From NCBI GenBank assembly GCA_036703255.1, contig DATNPL010000227.1, positions 1-64,000 on the forward strand: a stretch of DNA of 64,000 bases. The letters are read 5' to 3'. Under the pieces are notes generated by a model. The model did not search any database. It had not been told where the DNA came from and saw nothing but the letters and a program-made list of their open reading frames with translations. Positions 44,450 to 53,963 of this stretch are shown piece after piece. This DNA is from Drouetiella sp036703255 (GTDB lineage Bacteria; Cyanobacteriota; Cyanobacteriia; Elainellales; Elainellaceae). The translations under genes and the position numbers were made by a program. Positions within the stretch are counted from its first letter, which is position 1; every line of letters starts with the position of its first letter.

Positions 44450-45184
44450 ATGAAACTTAAACCCTCAACCCTACTTTTGGTCTTGACAGCTCTACTTTTG
44501 GGCGGCGTCGTGCTGCTGGTGCAAACCCAGGCACCGCCTCCTTCCACCCAGGCCGATGAGCCACAGAATTTGTTTGCCTTCAAGGAAAGTGAGGTGCAAT
44601 CTCTGAGGCTGACGACGCTGCTGCGATCGCTCAAATTTGAGCGCGACTCTAGCGGCAAGTGGCAAATGTTGGAGCCTGAGAAGGCGATCGCCAGCGATCC
44701 CAACATTGCCCTGCTGCTGAGCTTAGTGGCAACGGGCACCAGTCAGCGATCGTTTACGGCTCCGGCCAGCGATCGAGAACAGTACAACTTTCATCAGCCT
44801 TTAGCCGCGATCGAAGTCACCCTGGCCAACAAAGAAACCCATCAGCTGATCTTGGGCGGCTACGACTTCAACCGCAGCAGCCTTTACGCCCTTGTCGATC
44901 CACCTACTGATCCCAAAGCCGACCTGAAGGTGCTGCTGGTTTCTCCCAACTTCGACAATGCAGTCAGCCGTTCCCTAGAGGACTGGAAACAATCTGCTGA
45001 GCCAGCGGCATCTCCCAACCCTTCTCCCAGCGCTTCTCCGAACGCATCTCCCAGCGGCTCACCCAGTCCCGCCCCCAGTGAATCTCCTAGCGGCAGCCCA
45101 GCCCCTAGCGAATCTTCTCCACCAACAGTCAGCCCATCCCCTAGCCCAGAAAGTCCTGCAACACCTAGCCCAGACAGCCCCTAA
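44450..45184 (+). CDS. DUF4340 family membrane-anchored protein
   Basis: A short basic N-terminus and one membrane helix (about residues 7-25) are followed by the DUF4340 domain (to about 185), including the LILGGYDFNRSSLYAL block. The final 55 residues or so are almost only Pro, Ser, Ala, Asn and Gly. It lies four bases after the GldG-like stop, which is the usual partner arrangement. ATG 44450 was chosen over an upstream in-frame ATG within the preceding gene. The role in the transporter is unknown. Confidence 0.87.
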   Translation: MKLKPSTLLLVLTALLLGGVVLLVQTQAPPPSTQADEPQNLFAFKESEVQSLRLTTLLRSLKFERDSSGKWQMLEPEKAIASDPNIALLLSLVATGTSQRSFTAPASDREQYNFHQPLAAIEVTLANKETHQLILGGYDFNRSSLYALVDPPTDPKADLKVLLVSPNFDNAVSRSLEDWKQSAEPAASPNPSPSASPNASPSGSPSPAPSESPSGSPAPSESSPPTVSPSPSPESPATPSPDSP

Positions 45185-45261
45185 AATAATCGGTAGCTCT
45201 TCAGTCGTTCTCAAAAAATCTTTGCCTGAGAACTCCCCAGTCATCGCCATCCATTCACCTC

Positions 45262-46128
45262 ATGTCGATCGCCCCACCCGATCCCACGGCCACCCTCCTG
45301 ATCTCCTGTCCTGACCAAAAGGGCTTAGTCGCCAAAATTGCCGGGTTCGTCTACTCCAACGGCGGCAACATCATCCATGCGGATCAGCATACCGATCGCC
45401 TCGCAGGTTTATTTCTGATGCGGATCGAGTGGCAGCTAGAAGGATTCAACCTGCCTCGCGAATTGATTGCCCCCGCCTTTAGCTCGATCGCCCAACCGCT
45501 CCAGGCCGAATGGCGGCTGCGGTTTTCTGATGACAAGCCGCGAATTGCCGTTTGGGTCAGCCGTCAGGATCATTGCTTATTTGATTTGGTCTGGCGGCAG
45601 CGAGCCGGAGAATTTGCCGCAGAGATTCCGCTGATTATCAGCAACCATCCGCACTTGGGGGCGATCGCTGAGCAGTTTGGCATTGACTATCACCACATCC
45701 CCATCACCGCAGAAACTAAACAACAGCAAGAAGCCCAGCAGCTTGAGATTTTGCAGCAGTACAACATCGACTTGGTGGTTTTAGCAAAGTACATGCAAGT
45801 CTTGAGCAGCAGTTTCCTTACCCAGTTTCCCCAGGTTATTAACATTCACCACTCTTTTTTGCCTGCTTTTGCCGGGGCAAATCCTTACCAGCGAGCTTAC
45901 GAGCGGGGTGTAAAGATCATTGGGGCAACGGCACACTATGTCACGCAAGATTTAGATGAAGGCCCGATTATTGAGCAAGATGTAGTGCGCGTTAGCCATC
46001 GCGATCAGGTGGCAGATTTGATCCGTAAGGGCAAAGACCTGGAGCGGATGGTGCTGGCAAGAGCCGTGCGTTTGCATTTGCAAAATCGCGTCCTGGTTTA
46101 CGGCAATCGCACGGTAGTGTTTGAGTAG
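45262..46128 (+). CDS. purU: Formyltetrahydrofolate deformylase
   Basis: PurU hydrolyses 10-formyltetrahydrofolate to formate and tetrahydrofolate, balancing one-carbon pools and supplying formate for purine synthesis. The N-terminal ACT domain (residues 10-85) starts LLISCPDQKGLVAKI. The C-terminal formyltransferase-like domain has the catalytic Asn/His/Asp in INIHHSFLPAF and DLDEGPII. The 288 residues are the normal length. It stands between two unrelated transporter groups and is probably separately transcribed. Confidence 0.96.
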   Translation: MSIAPPDPTATLLISCPDQKGLVAKIAGFVYSNGGNIIHADQHTDRLAGLFLMRIEWQLEGFNLPRELIAPAFSSIAQPLQAEWRLRFSDDKPRIAVWVSRQDHCLFDLVWRQRAGEFAAEIPLIISNHPHLGAIAEQFGIDYHHIPITAETKQQQEAQQLEILQQYNIDLVVLAKYMQVLSSSFLTQFPQVINIHHSFLPAFAGANPYQRAYERGVKIIGATAHYVTQDLDEGPIIEQDVVRVSHRDQVADLIRKGKDLERMVLARAVRLHLQNRVLVYGNRTVVFE

Positions 46129-46239
46129 CGATCGACTCGCCCTCTCAAGTTCTCCTCAGCCGCAATTTCAATCAAACCCGTGGCCTAAATCATCTAAAAT
46201 TCAGAGGCTAGGTGGTACTCTACAACCCCACAATGCCGT

Positions 46240-47583
46240 ATGAAAGGAAATCTAGCCTCACGGTTTGGGCAGCGATTCGTCTTGCCATTTTCCTGGCGAT
46301 CGCTCAGCCGTGCTTCAGCGTTCCAGCGGCGAATGCTCTTGGCGCTAGCCGTTTGCCTCAGCATCATTCTGTTGGGCGCGATCGCCTACACTCAGCAGCC
46401 CATTACGCTGACGCTCTTGATGCCTGCCCTCGATGTTCAGGCAGGTCGTTCGATGGCCGATCAGTTTGAGGCAAGTAACCCTGGCATCAAGCTAGAGATC
46501 GTTGAAGGCCCCAATGCCTCTAACCTCGTAGAAGATCTCTACACCTCTTCATTTCTGCTGGGCGACACGCCCTATGATCTGGTATTGATGGATGTCGTTT
46601 GGTTGCCCAAGTTTGCCGCCGCAGGCTGGCTGCTAGACATCACCGATCGCGTTCCAGCTGACCAACTTACCGCCTTCCTGCCTGCCGACCTTGAAGGTGG
46701 ACGCTATCAGAACCGCCTCTATCGCCTGCCCATGCGATCGGATTCTGGCCTGCTCTACTACCGTCAAGATCTGCTGGCAAAAGCCGGACTGCAACCCCCT
46801 ACCACCTTTGATGACTTAATCAACATCTCCAAGACGCTGCAAGAACGGGGGGATGTGCGTTGGGGCTATGTTTGGCAAGGGCGGCAGTATGAAGGGCTAG
46901 CTGCCATGTTTACCGAAGTTCTGGCAGGGTATGGCGGCTTTTGGGTCAAACCAGACACCTTAGAAGTGGGACTCGACCGCCCAGAGTCCATCCAAGCCGT
47001 CAACTTCCTGCGGCGCACCGTTCAAGAAGGCGTTTCACCTCCCGGAGTCACCACTTATCAAGAAGAAGAAGCCCGTCGCCTGTTTCAGAGTGGCGACGTT
47101 GCCTTCATGCGAAGCTGGCCTTATGCCTATCCTTTGGGGAGTGCCGAAGGTTCTCCAATCAAGGGTTTATTTAGCTTCAAGCCAATGGTTCATGCGCCCG
47201 GATTCGACAGCGCTGGATGCTTAGGCGGGTGGGGATTGGGCATCGCAAAAACCAGTCGTTATCCTGACGCTGCCCTCAAGGTGGTGGAGTATTTTGCCAG
47301 CACTGAAGGTCAACGCTTCACGATTTTGGAAAATGGCTATTTGCCCACGCGACCCTCGCTTTACACCGATCCACAAATCGTAGCGAAGTACAGCTACTTT
47401 CCCCAGATGCAAACCGTTGCTGAAAAAGCCGTTCTGCGTCCCCCAGTGGCGCAATATGCTCAAGTTTCCGACATCCTTCAGCGCTATCTCAGCGCCGCTC
47501 TGACCGATCGCACTCCGGTTGCAGACGCCATGCGAAATGCCGCTCAGGAGACTCGCCGCCTTCTCGACACCAACAAGTCATAG
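46240..47583 (+). CDS. ABC importer substrate-binding protein, carbohydrate/compatible solute (GgtB-like)
   Basis: A family 1 extracellular binding protein. A basic N-terminus and hydrophobic segment (about residues 32-50) act as signal/anchor, followed by the binding fold with MPALDVQAGRSMADQFEASNPG and GDVAFMRSWPYAYP blocks. Together with the next three genes it makes a full importer in the order binding protein, permease, permease, ATPase. The set resembles the Synechocystis GgtBCD/GgtA system for glucosylglycerol, sucrose and trehalose; the substrate here is inferred from that likeness. Confidence 0.88.
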   Translation: MKGNLASRFGQRFVLPFSWRSLSRASAFQRRMLLALAVCLSIILLGAIAYTQQPITLTLLMPALDVQAGRSMADQFEASNPGIKLEIVEGPNASNLVEDLYTSSFLLGDTPYDLVLMDVVWLPKFAAAGWLLDITDRVPADQLTAFLPADLEGGRYQNRLYRLPMRSDSGLLYYRQDLLAKAGLQPPTTFDDLINISKTLQERGDVRWGYVWQGRQYEGLAAMFTEVLAGYGGFWVKPDTLEVGLDRPESIQAVNFLRRTVQEGVSPPGVTTYQEEEARRLFQSGDVAFMRSWPYAYPLGSAEGSPIKGLFSFKPMVHAPGFDSAGCLGGWGLGIAKTSRYPDAALKVVEYFASTEGQRFTILENGYLPTRPSLYTDPQIVAKYSYFPQMQTVAEKAVLRPPVAQYAQVSDILQRYLSAALTDRTPVADAMRNAAQETRRLLDTNKS

Positions 47584-47655
47584 CTCAGTCAACATAGCTC
47601 AGTCCCATTGGCTCTATTCGGCCTTTTGGCAATCCTTGCTCTCTCACCGCTTCCC

Positions 47656-48558
47656 ATGTCTTCTACCCTCGAAACTCGTGAACGACGCACTGGCTGGCTA
47701 CTGCTAGCCCCCGCCCTGATCTTACTGGCGTTAGTCTATGCCTATCCGATCGCTCGATCGCTCTGGCTTAGCCTGTTCAATCAAAATCTGGGAACTGAGC
47801 TTCAGCCCGTGTTTACCGGACTCGATAACTATGCCCGCATGAGCGGCGACGGACGATTTTGGCAGAGCATTCTGAACACCAGCGTCTTTACCGTTGCTTC
47901 TGTTTTGATCGAACTGGTGATTGGCATGGGCATTGCTCTAGTGCTGAATCAGTCTTTTCCAGGGCGAGGAGCCATTCGGACGATCGCCATCTTACCTTGG
48001 GCGCTGCCTACGGCTTTGATTGGCACAACCTGGGCTTGGATCTTTAATGACCAGGCGGGCATTGTCAACGATATTTTGCTGCGGCTAGGGCTAATTGAGA
48101 CAGGCATCAACTGGCTGGGCAATCCGCTGCCTGCCCTGCTCTCGGTGATTGTGGCAGATGTTTGGAAAACCACCCCCTTTATCAGCATTTTGCTGCTGGC
48201 AGGCTTGCAGTCCATTTCGGGCGACCTGTACGAGGCCCATGCGATCGATGGCGCTTCTCCCTGGCAGAGCTTTCGGCAAATTACCCTGCCGCTGCTAATG
48301 CCGCAAATTTTAGTAGCCACGCTGTTTCGCTTTGCCCAAGCCTTCGGCATTTTTGACCTGATTCAGGTAATGACCAGCGGTGGCCCCGGCGGCGCAACCG
48401 AAACCGTTTCCATCTACATCTATGCCACCGTCATGCGCTACCTCGACTTTGGCTATGGCGCAGCGCTGGTGGTCGTCACCTTTGTGGTGTTGGTGCTGGT
48501 AATGGCGATCGCCGCCTTCTTTTTATCCAAAGTTCGTGCTGCCACAGGAGACCGATAA
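47656..48558 (+). CDS. Carbohydrate ABC permease 1 (GgtC/MalF-like)
   Basis: The product is a 300-residue inner-membrane permease with six helices. The EAA loop (EAHAIDGASPWQSFRQITLPLL at about residues 195-216) is of the MalF type. The C-terminal MTSGGPGGATETVSIYIY is typical of sugar permeases of this class. ATG 47656 was chosen; an upstream TTG at 47608 would add residues with no clear start signal. Its stop is three bases before the next permease start. Confidence 0.93.
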   Translation: MSSTLETRERRTGWLLLAPALILLALVYAYPIARSLWLSLFNQNLGTELQPVFTGLDNYARMSGDGRFWQSILNTSVFTVASVLIELVIGMGIALVLNQSFPGRGAIRTIAILPWALPTALIGTTWAWIFNDQAGIVNDILLRLGLIETGINWLGNPLPALLSVIVADVWKTTPFISILLLAGLQSISGDLYEAHAIDGASPWQSFRQITLPLLMPQILVATLFRFAQAFGIFDLIQVMTSGGPGGATETVSIYIYATVMRYLDFGYGAALVVVTFVVLVLVMAIAAFFLSKVRAATGDR

Positions 48559-48561
48559 ATT

Positions 48562-49443
48562 ATGGTGCCTCTCCCCTCCTCTGCCGCCGTTGAGACGAGT
48601 CCTTCGCCTTCGCCATTGTCGGTGAAAAAGATAGTGCTGCCTTTGGCCGTTATCTTGGTGGTCGGCTTTAGCCTCGCGCCCATCCTGTGGCAGGTGCTCA
48701 CCTCTGTCAAAACCAATGCGGATATTGCCGCCGTTCCCAACGTCTATTTGCCAACGCGCTTTACCCTAGAACACTACATCGAGATTTTTCGCCGCCGACC
48801 CTTCCTCAGCTACATGCTGAATAGCTTTATGGTGGCAACGATTTCGACCCTCCTCTGCCTGCTGATTGGCACACCCGCCGCCTATGCCCTAGCGCGGCTG
48901 AAGCTGCCAGGAGAACAGGCCATTTTGGCGATCGTCCTGATCATCACCCTCTTCCCATACATCCTGCTGTTCTTGGGGCTGCTAGAAATTGTTCGAGCCT
49001 TGGGCTTAGCCAACAATTACCTGGCGTTGGTCATTCCCTATACGGCTATTAATGTGCCGCTCACCATTCTGGTGATGCGGAGTTTCTTTCAGCAGTTGCC
49101 CCGCGATCTTGAAGACTCCGCCAAAGTAGATGGCTACGGCACCTGGCAAATGCTGGCGCAAATTTTGGTGCCCCTCACGGTTCCAGCACTGGTGACAACG
49201 GGCATCCTCACTTTTATCTCAGCCTGGAACGAATTTTTGTTTGCCCTCACCTTCATCACACGCGAGTCGCTCAAAACCATCCCAGTTGCCGTCGCTCAAA
49301 TTAGCGGCACGGCCGCCTTTGAAATTCCCTATGGCCCACTGGCTGCCGCCACAGTCGTAGGTACCCTGCCGCTCGTCGCACTCGTATTGCTCTTTCAGCG
49401 CCGCATCGTACAAGGGCTAACAGCCGGAGCAGTCAAAGGCTAA
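48562..49443 (+). CDS. Carbohydrate ABC permease 2 (GgtD/MalG-like)
   Basis: The product is a 293-residue permease with about six helices and a MalG-type EAA loop (LEDSAKVDGYGTWQMLAQILVPL region, about 190-212). It pairs with the upstream permease. The N-terminus is cytoplasmic, Ser/Pro-rich and has a short SPSPSPL stretch. The three-base spacing to the preceding gene indicates translational coupling. Confidence 0.93.
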   Translation: MVPLPSSAAVETSPSPSPLSVKKIVLPLAVILVVGFSLAPILWQVLTSVKTNADIAAVPNVYLPTRFTLEHYIEIFRRRPFLSYMLNSFMVATISTLLCLLIGTPAAYALARLKLPGEQAILAIVLIITLFPYILLFLGLLEIVRALGLANNYLALVIPYTAINVPLTILVMRSFFQQLPRDLEDSAKVDGYGTWQMLAQILVPLTVPALVTTGILTFISAWNEFLFALTFITRESLKTIPVAVAQISGTAAFEIPYGPLAAATVVGTLPLVALVLLFQRRIVQGLTAGAVKG

Positions 49444-49494
49444 AGATCAGCCCCTCCCTCTCGCCCTCCCCCACTCCCTCTCTCACCCTCCCAC

Positions 49495-50583
49495 ATGGCA
49501 AAACTCGAACTCATCCACCTCAATAAAACTTACACCCCCAAAGTTATTCCCGTTAAAGACCTAACGCTGAGTGTAGAAGATCATGAATTTCTGACGCTGC
49601 TGGGGCCTTCGGGCTGTGGCAAGTCCACAACGCTGCGGATGATCGCCGGACTAGAGCAGCCCACCCGAGGCGAAGTTCGTATTGGCGGGCAGGATGTCAG
49701 CCGCAAATCGGCAGGCGATCGCAACATTGCGATGGTGTTCCAGAGCTACGCCCTTTATCCGCACATGAGTGTCTATGACAATATGGCATCGGGGCTAAAG
49801 CTGCGCAAAATGCCGTCAGGCCAAATTCGCAGCCGCATCGAAGAGGTCAGCCGTTTTCTAGGCTTAAAGGACTTACTCGATCGCCGCCCTGGCAAGCTGT
49901 CAGGCGGTCAGAGACAGCGGGTGGCCCTAGGACGCGCCCTCGTGCGCCAGCCAGATGTTTTCCTGCTCGACGAGCCGCTAAGCAACCTAGATGCACTGCT
50001 GCGAGAACAGGTGCGCGCAGAGCTAAAACAAATTTTTGCCAGCCAAGCAACACCTGTGGTCTATGTCACCCATGACCAAACCGAGGCCATGACCCTTTCT
50101 AGCCAAGTAGCCTTGCTCAACGATGGCTATCTCCAACAGTTGGCATCTCCTAAACAGATCTACAGTCAGCCCGCCAATCGCTTTGTGGCAGGCTTCATTG
50201 GCAGTCCCCAGATGAATCTGCTAGAGCTGCCCTGTCGCGAAAACTCTGCCCTGTTGGGCAATAGCAAAATTCCATTACCCACAAGCTTTGCGCCACCGCC
50301 GCATGTAATCTTGGGCATTCGCCCCGAACATGTCCGCATAGCACGCCCTGAAGATGCCATAACGGTCACGGGTACAATCATCTTGGTGGAGCATCTGGGC
50401 ATGAGCAATCTGGTTAGCCTGCGCATTGTGGGTAGTGAAGCTAGTAGTGAAAAGATCACCGTTCGAGCACTCCTCCCTGCCGATCAATCCTGGCAAAGCA
50501 ATCAAATTACCCTGGCTTTTCCGCCAGAACATACCCATTGGTTTCATGTGGAAACGGGCGATCGCCTGCCTGATGCTGGGTAG
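49495..50583 (+). CDS. Carbohydrate ABC ATP-binding protein (UgpC/MsmK/GgtA-like)
   Basis: The ATPase of the sugar importer: Walker A GPSGCGKST (37-45), signature LSGGQRQRVALGRAL, Walker B VFLLDEPLSNLDA, and a C-terminal TOBE regulatory domain (about 240-360) with IRPEHVRIA. In Synechocystis the corresponding ATPase gene (ggtA) is not with the other three, so the compact four-gene set here is notable. It ends the operon; wecB follows after 189 bp. Confidence 0.94.
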   Translation: MAKLELIHLNKTYTPKVIPVKDLTLSVEDHEFLTLLGPSGCGKSTTLRMIAGLEQPTRGEVRIGGQDVSRKSAGDRNIAMVFQSYALYPHMSVYDNMASGLKLRKMPSGQIRSRIEEVSRFLGLKDLLDRRPGKLSGGQRQRVALGRALVRQPDVFLLDEPLSNLDALLREQVRAELKQIFASQATPVVYVTHDQTEAMTLSSQVALLNDGYLQQLASPKQIYSQPANRFVAGFIGSPQMNLLELPCRENSALLGNSKIPLPTSFAPPPHVILGIRPEHVRIARPEDAITVTGTIILVEHLGMSNLVSLRIVGSEASSEKITVRALLPADQSWQSNQITLAFPPEHTHWFHVETGDRLPDAG

Positions 50584-50772
50584 CCTGACGCTGGGAAATA
50601 GCTAGCCGCTTCTTGATCGAGGGCAATTCCTTAGGTAAGAACCAGACTCAAACAGGTATCATAGTCAACTGTAGAATCAGACTCTTGGTATAAACACTGA
50701 AATCGCCTCCATCCACCCATCCCCTTTTTTCGTAGAATTTGGCAAGATGTGATTTTTTAAGGGCGTATCCCA

Positions 50773-51888
50773 ATGGTCAAACCCCCGATCCGAGTTTGCA
50801 TTATCTTGGGCACCCGTCCCGAAGCCATTAAAATGGCTCCCGTCATTCAGCAATTTCGTCAAGATCCTGCCTTCGAGACTCAGGTGGTGCTCACAGGACA
50901 GCACCAAGAAATGGTGGCTCAGGTAATGAACCTGTTTGATCTGAAGGCCGATCATGACCTGGCTATCATGCAGCATGGGCAAACCCTCACCGATATCACC
51001 TGCCGCAGCCTACGCGGGCTAGAAGAGCTGTTTCAGCAGCTTCAGCCCCAGCTTGTTTTGGTTCAGGGCGACACCACAACGGCATTTGCAGCGGCGATCG
51101 CCGCTTTCTACCAAAAGATTCCTGTCGGCCATGTCGAAGCAGGGCTACGCACCGACGATATCTACAATCCCTATCCCGAAGAAGCCAATCGTCGTTTGAT
51201 CTCTCAGGTGACGCAATTGCATTTTGCCCCTACCACGCTTTCCGTAGAGCATCTGGAGCGATCGGGCATCGTGGGCAAGATTCACAACACGGGCAATACA
51301 GTTATTGATGCCTTGCTTTCGGTCGCCGCCCGTCAGCTCGACTGCCCTATTTCCGGATTGGAATGGTCAAGCTATCGCGTCATTCTCTCGACCGTACACC
51401 GCCGAGAAAACTGGGGCGCGCCTTTAAAAGACATAGCCCAAGGCTTCCTCAAGATTCTGGACAAGTTCTCAGATACAGCATTGCTGCTGCCCTTGCATCG
51501 CAACCCCACCGTGCGAGAGCCGTTGCAGGATATCTTGGGTAGCCATCCCAGAGCTTTTTTGACAGAGCCGTTGGACTACGGGCATCTGGTCAGCGCCATG
51601 CAGCGCTGCTATCTGTTGCTCACCGATTCGGGCGGCTTGCAGGAAGAGGCTCCTAGCTTGGGCAAGCCTGTGCTCGTGCTGCGAGAAACCACCGAACGCC
51701 CCGAAGCAGTGATGGCAGGGACAGCAAAGCTCGTAGGCACAGACTCAGAAACGATCTTGAAAGAGGCGGCTAACTTGCTCAGCGATCCTGAGAAATACAG
51801 CGCTATGGCAAACGTCGCCAATCCCTTTGGTGACGGCCATGCGGCTCAGCGTATTGCTGAAATCGTCAAGTTGCATTTCCAAATTTAG
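50773..51888 (+). CDS. wecB: UDP-N-acetylglucosamine 2-epimerase, non-hydrolysing
   Basis: It interconverts UDP-GlcNAc and UDP-ManNAc for polysaccharide synthesis. The start ILGTRPEAIKMAPV and the blocks GQHQEMV, QGDTTTAFA, HVEAGLRT and LLTDSGGLQEEAPSLGKPVLVLR are diagnostic of the GT-B-like WecB family. The 371-residue length is standard. A family 2 glycosyltransferase gene lies 700 bp downstream, which fits envelope glycan synthesis. Confidence 0.97.
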   Translation: MVKPPIRVCIILGTRPEAIKMAPVIQQFRQDPAFETQVVLTGQHQEMVAQVMNLFDLKADHDLAIMQHGQTLTDITCRSLRGLEELFQQLQPQLVLVQGDTTTAFAAAIAAFYQKIPVGHVEAGLRTDDIYNPYPEEANRRLISQVTQLHFAPTTLSVEHLERSGIVGKIHNTGNTVIDALLSVAARQLDCPISGLEWSSYRVILSTVHRRENWGAPLKDIAQGFLKILDKFSDTALLLPLHRNPTVREPLQDILGSHPRAFLTEPLDYGHLVSAMQRCYLLLTDSGGLQEEAPSLGKPVLVLRETTERPEAVMAGTAKLVGTDSETILKEAANLLSDPEKYSAMANVANPFGDGHAAQRIAEIVKLHFQI

Positions 51889-51969
51889 CCAAGTCTAGGC
51901 AGGGGAGGAGGCGAGGGGCGATCGGAGCGAAACCGATCGTTCAGCCTATTTGCTCAGCGTTCAGGCAGA

Positions 51970-52242
51970 TTATTCAGGCGGCAGCTCAGGCGGCTGAGGC
52001 TTAGAGACATCTAACAGCTCTTTTTTGGATCGCTTCAGCTGCTTCCACATCTCTTTAATTTGCAGGTAAGCCTCTTCCGTCGAGATTTGCCCCCCCGTTT
52101 CTAACCCACAGAGAAGAGAAACCCGCTGCGCAAACTCCTGGAGATTAGCATTAAAGGTCAGCTTTTCTGGCGTAAATTCGCCGTGGTAGCTGCTTCTGGG
52201 GTAAAGAAACCGATTTTTGGCTTGCTCTTTGTCGTCTGTCAC
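51970..52242 (-). CDS. Small conserved cyanobacterial protein (DUF7219-like)
   Basis: The 90-residue product has the pattern FLYPRSSYHGEFTPEKL, then FNANLQEFAQRV and IKEMWKQLKRSKKEL. I associate this with a small cyanobacterial family of unknown function (DUF7219). There is no signal peptide or membrane helix; the C-terminus is Pro-rich. It is convergent with wecB. Confidence 0.75.
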   Translation of the reverse strand: MTDDKEQAKNRFLYPRSSYHGEFTPEKLTFNANLQEFAQRVSLLCGLETGGQISTEEAYLQIKEMWKQLKRSKKELLDVSKPQPPELPPE

Positions 52243-52583
52243 AGCTATTTGTCCATCCGACTAATGTGAAACTAAAATACCCTGACACTATATTGTTAGC
52301 CTAACAGATGGAGAAAGCTCTAGTCCTTTTGTTGTAAAGTTTGTCACTTGTCTGGAAACAGCAGTCACTCGTCCTCAACTTAATCTAGATACAAAATCTA
52401 GATACAAATTTTATGGGGTAAGAGATTTTTGGTTGCGTAGACTTTGCCCATGCAACCAAAAATTTCATACACAAATATCACGACCTGTGAATAGACCATA
52501 GGAGTGATCGATTCAGGTAATAGCTGGGAAAACTGATAGGCAAGCCCTTCGGCTCTCTTTGCCCCGTTTTATCTCTAGCTTCT
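52243..52583. other. AT-rich intergenic region with hairpin
   Basis: This gap separates divergent genes. It holds two direct copies of ATCTAGATACAAA near 52383-52408 and the inverted repeat 52425-52463. No gene is evident. Confidence 0.5.
52425..52463. repeat. 12-bp inverted repeat (hairpin element)
   Basis: ATTTTTGGTTGC at 52425-52436 is repeated exactly inverted at 52452-52463 with a 15-base spacer. The right-hand flank (CAAAAATTTCATACA) closely matches that of the 26414-26462 palindrome (CAAAAATTCATACA), while the inner stems differ. Confidence 0.7.
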
Positions 52584-53600
52584 ATGTCCCATTCGCTGCC
52601 CGACCCTCTACCCTCAGAGCCTGAGATTTCGGTGTCTGTCATCATCCCGATTTATAACGGAGCCGCAGACTTACCCGACTTGCTCGACTGTTTGCAGCAT
52701 CAGACCTTTCCGGGCGATCGCGTTGAGTATTGTCTGGTCGATAACGGCAGTCACGACCAGACAGCCGCGATTATTCACGCCGCTCAGGCCAGCCCGCACC
52801 CCTTTACCCTCCGCTATCTGAGCGAAACGAATATCCAAAGCTCCTATGCAGCCCGCAATACGGGCATCCGAGCCGCTCAGGGTAGCATCCTCGCCTTTAC
52901 CGATGCAGACTGCCGCCCGCAGCCGCAGTGGCTATCGGCGCTCATTGCACCTTTTACCGATCCGCAGGTGGGGCTAGTCGCAGGTGAAATCACAGCATTT
53001 CCCGGCAGTTCCTTGCTAGAGCACTATGCCGATCGCCATGCCGTCCTTTCCCAAAAACACACGCTAGCGCATCCTTTTTGCTCCTATGGACAAACGGCCA
53101 ACCTCGCCCTACGGCGTCAGATTCTCGAGCAGGTGGGGCTATTTCGTCCCTACCTCACCACCGGAGGCGATGCCGATCTGTGCTGGCGGATTTTGCAGCA
53201 GACGGACTGGCAAATTCAGCTAGCTGCCGAGGCCACCGTCCAACACCGCCACCGCACTACTCTCACCGAACTCCGAAGCCAGTGGCAGCGGTATGGACGC
53301 TCAAATCGGTACCTGCATCAGCTCCACGGTGTTAGCCTGACGCGTGCGATGACAGTACGAGATTACCTCTATCGAAGCGGGCGCTGGCTGCTGAAAGAAA
53401 TTCCTCGCGCGATCGCCAGCGGTGCCAGAGGTGGGGCTTTGATCGATGCGATCGCAGATACGCCTCTCGATTTGCTGTGCAGTCAAGCCCGCGATCAGGG
53501 ACAGCGGCAGGCGCTACTCCCGACAGCCGCCGCAGACATAGCAAGGCTTGCGCCTGTGCTAGAAGCCTGTCCAACCCCAGCTTCTACCGCTCCCCAGTAA
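52584..53600 (+). CDS. Family 2 glycosyltransferase
   Basis: A GT-A fold transferase of 338 residues. The N-terminal nucleotide-binding part starts VSVIIPIYNGAADLPDLL. The metal-binding DxD-like site is FTDADC (about residues 111-116), and the acceptor-site block GGDADLCWRIL lies near 193. No membrane helix is evident, so it is cytoplasmic or peripheral. The sugar and acceptor are unknown; the neighbouring wecB suggests an envelope polysaccharide. Confidence 0.92.
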   Translation: MSHSLPDPLPSEPEISVSVIIPIYNGAADLPDLLDCLQHQTFPGDRVEYCLVDNGSHDQTAAIIHAAQASPHPFTLRYLSETNIQSSYAARNTGIRAAQGSILAFTDADCRPQPQWLSALIAPFTDPQVGLVAGEITAFPGSSLLEHYADRHAVLSQKHTLAHPFCSYGQTANLALRRQILEQVGLFRPYLTTGGDADLCWRILQQTDWQIQLAAEATVQHRHRTTLTELRSQWQRYGRSNRYLHQLHGVSLTRAMTVRDYLYRSGRWLLKEIPRAIASGARGGALIDAIADTPLDLLCSQARDQGQRQALLPTAAADIARLAPVLEACPTPASTAPQ

Positions 53601-53963
53601 TGGCCGAGTCATTGCAATCCGTGATTGCGCTCAGTAATTGCTCTAGAAGTTTCACCTGAACTTCTTGCAACCATGCCAGAATCGATAATTATCATGGAAT
53701 GGTACACCCCCAACTGTATAGAGAAATATTATAGAAATATTGCTCGGTTCACTTCCGCTCACTCAACCAGCCAGTTAAATCAGCTCAATCAGTCTGTTAA
53801 ATCAGGGAGCCAAACCCTGATGGGGGGTGTTTTCAGTCAGCCTCTTTCTTCGCAAGCGCCGCCATGCGCTCCCGACAAAGAGATCAAAGGCAAAGACAAC
53901 ACATTCCCCCGATGTGCGCTGATTTCGGCTGTATTGACTCATTTTGTTGCGCTCTTTTCCAAA
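53601..53963. other. Region upstream of the DUF1400 hydrolase
   Basis: The hydrolase frame is open through most of this stretch (from 53625), but the residues it would encode look like untranslated leader, with no domain or signal. I see no other gene. Confidence 0.4.
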
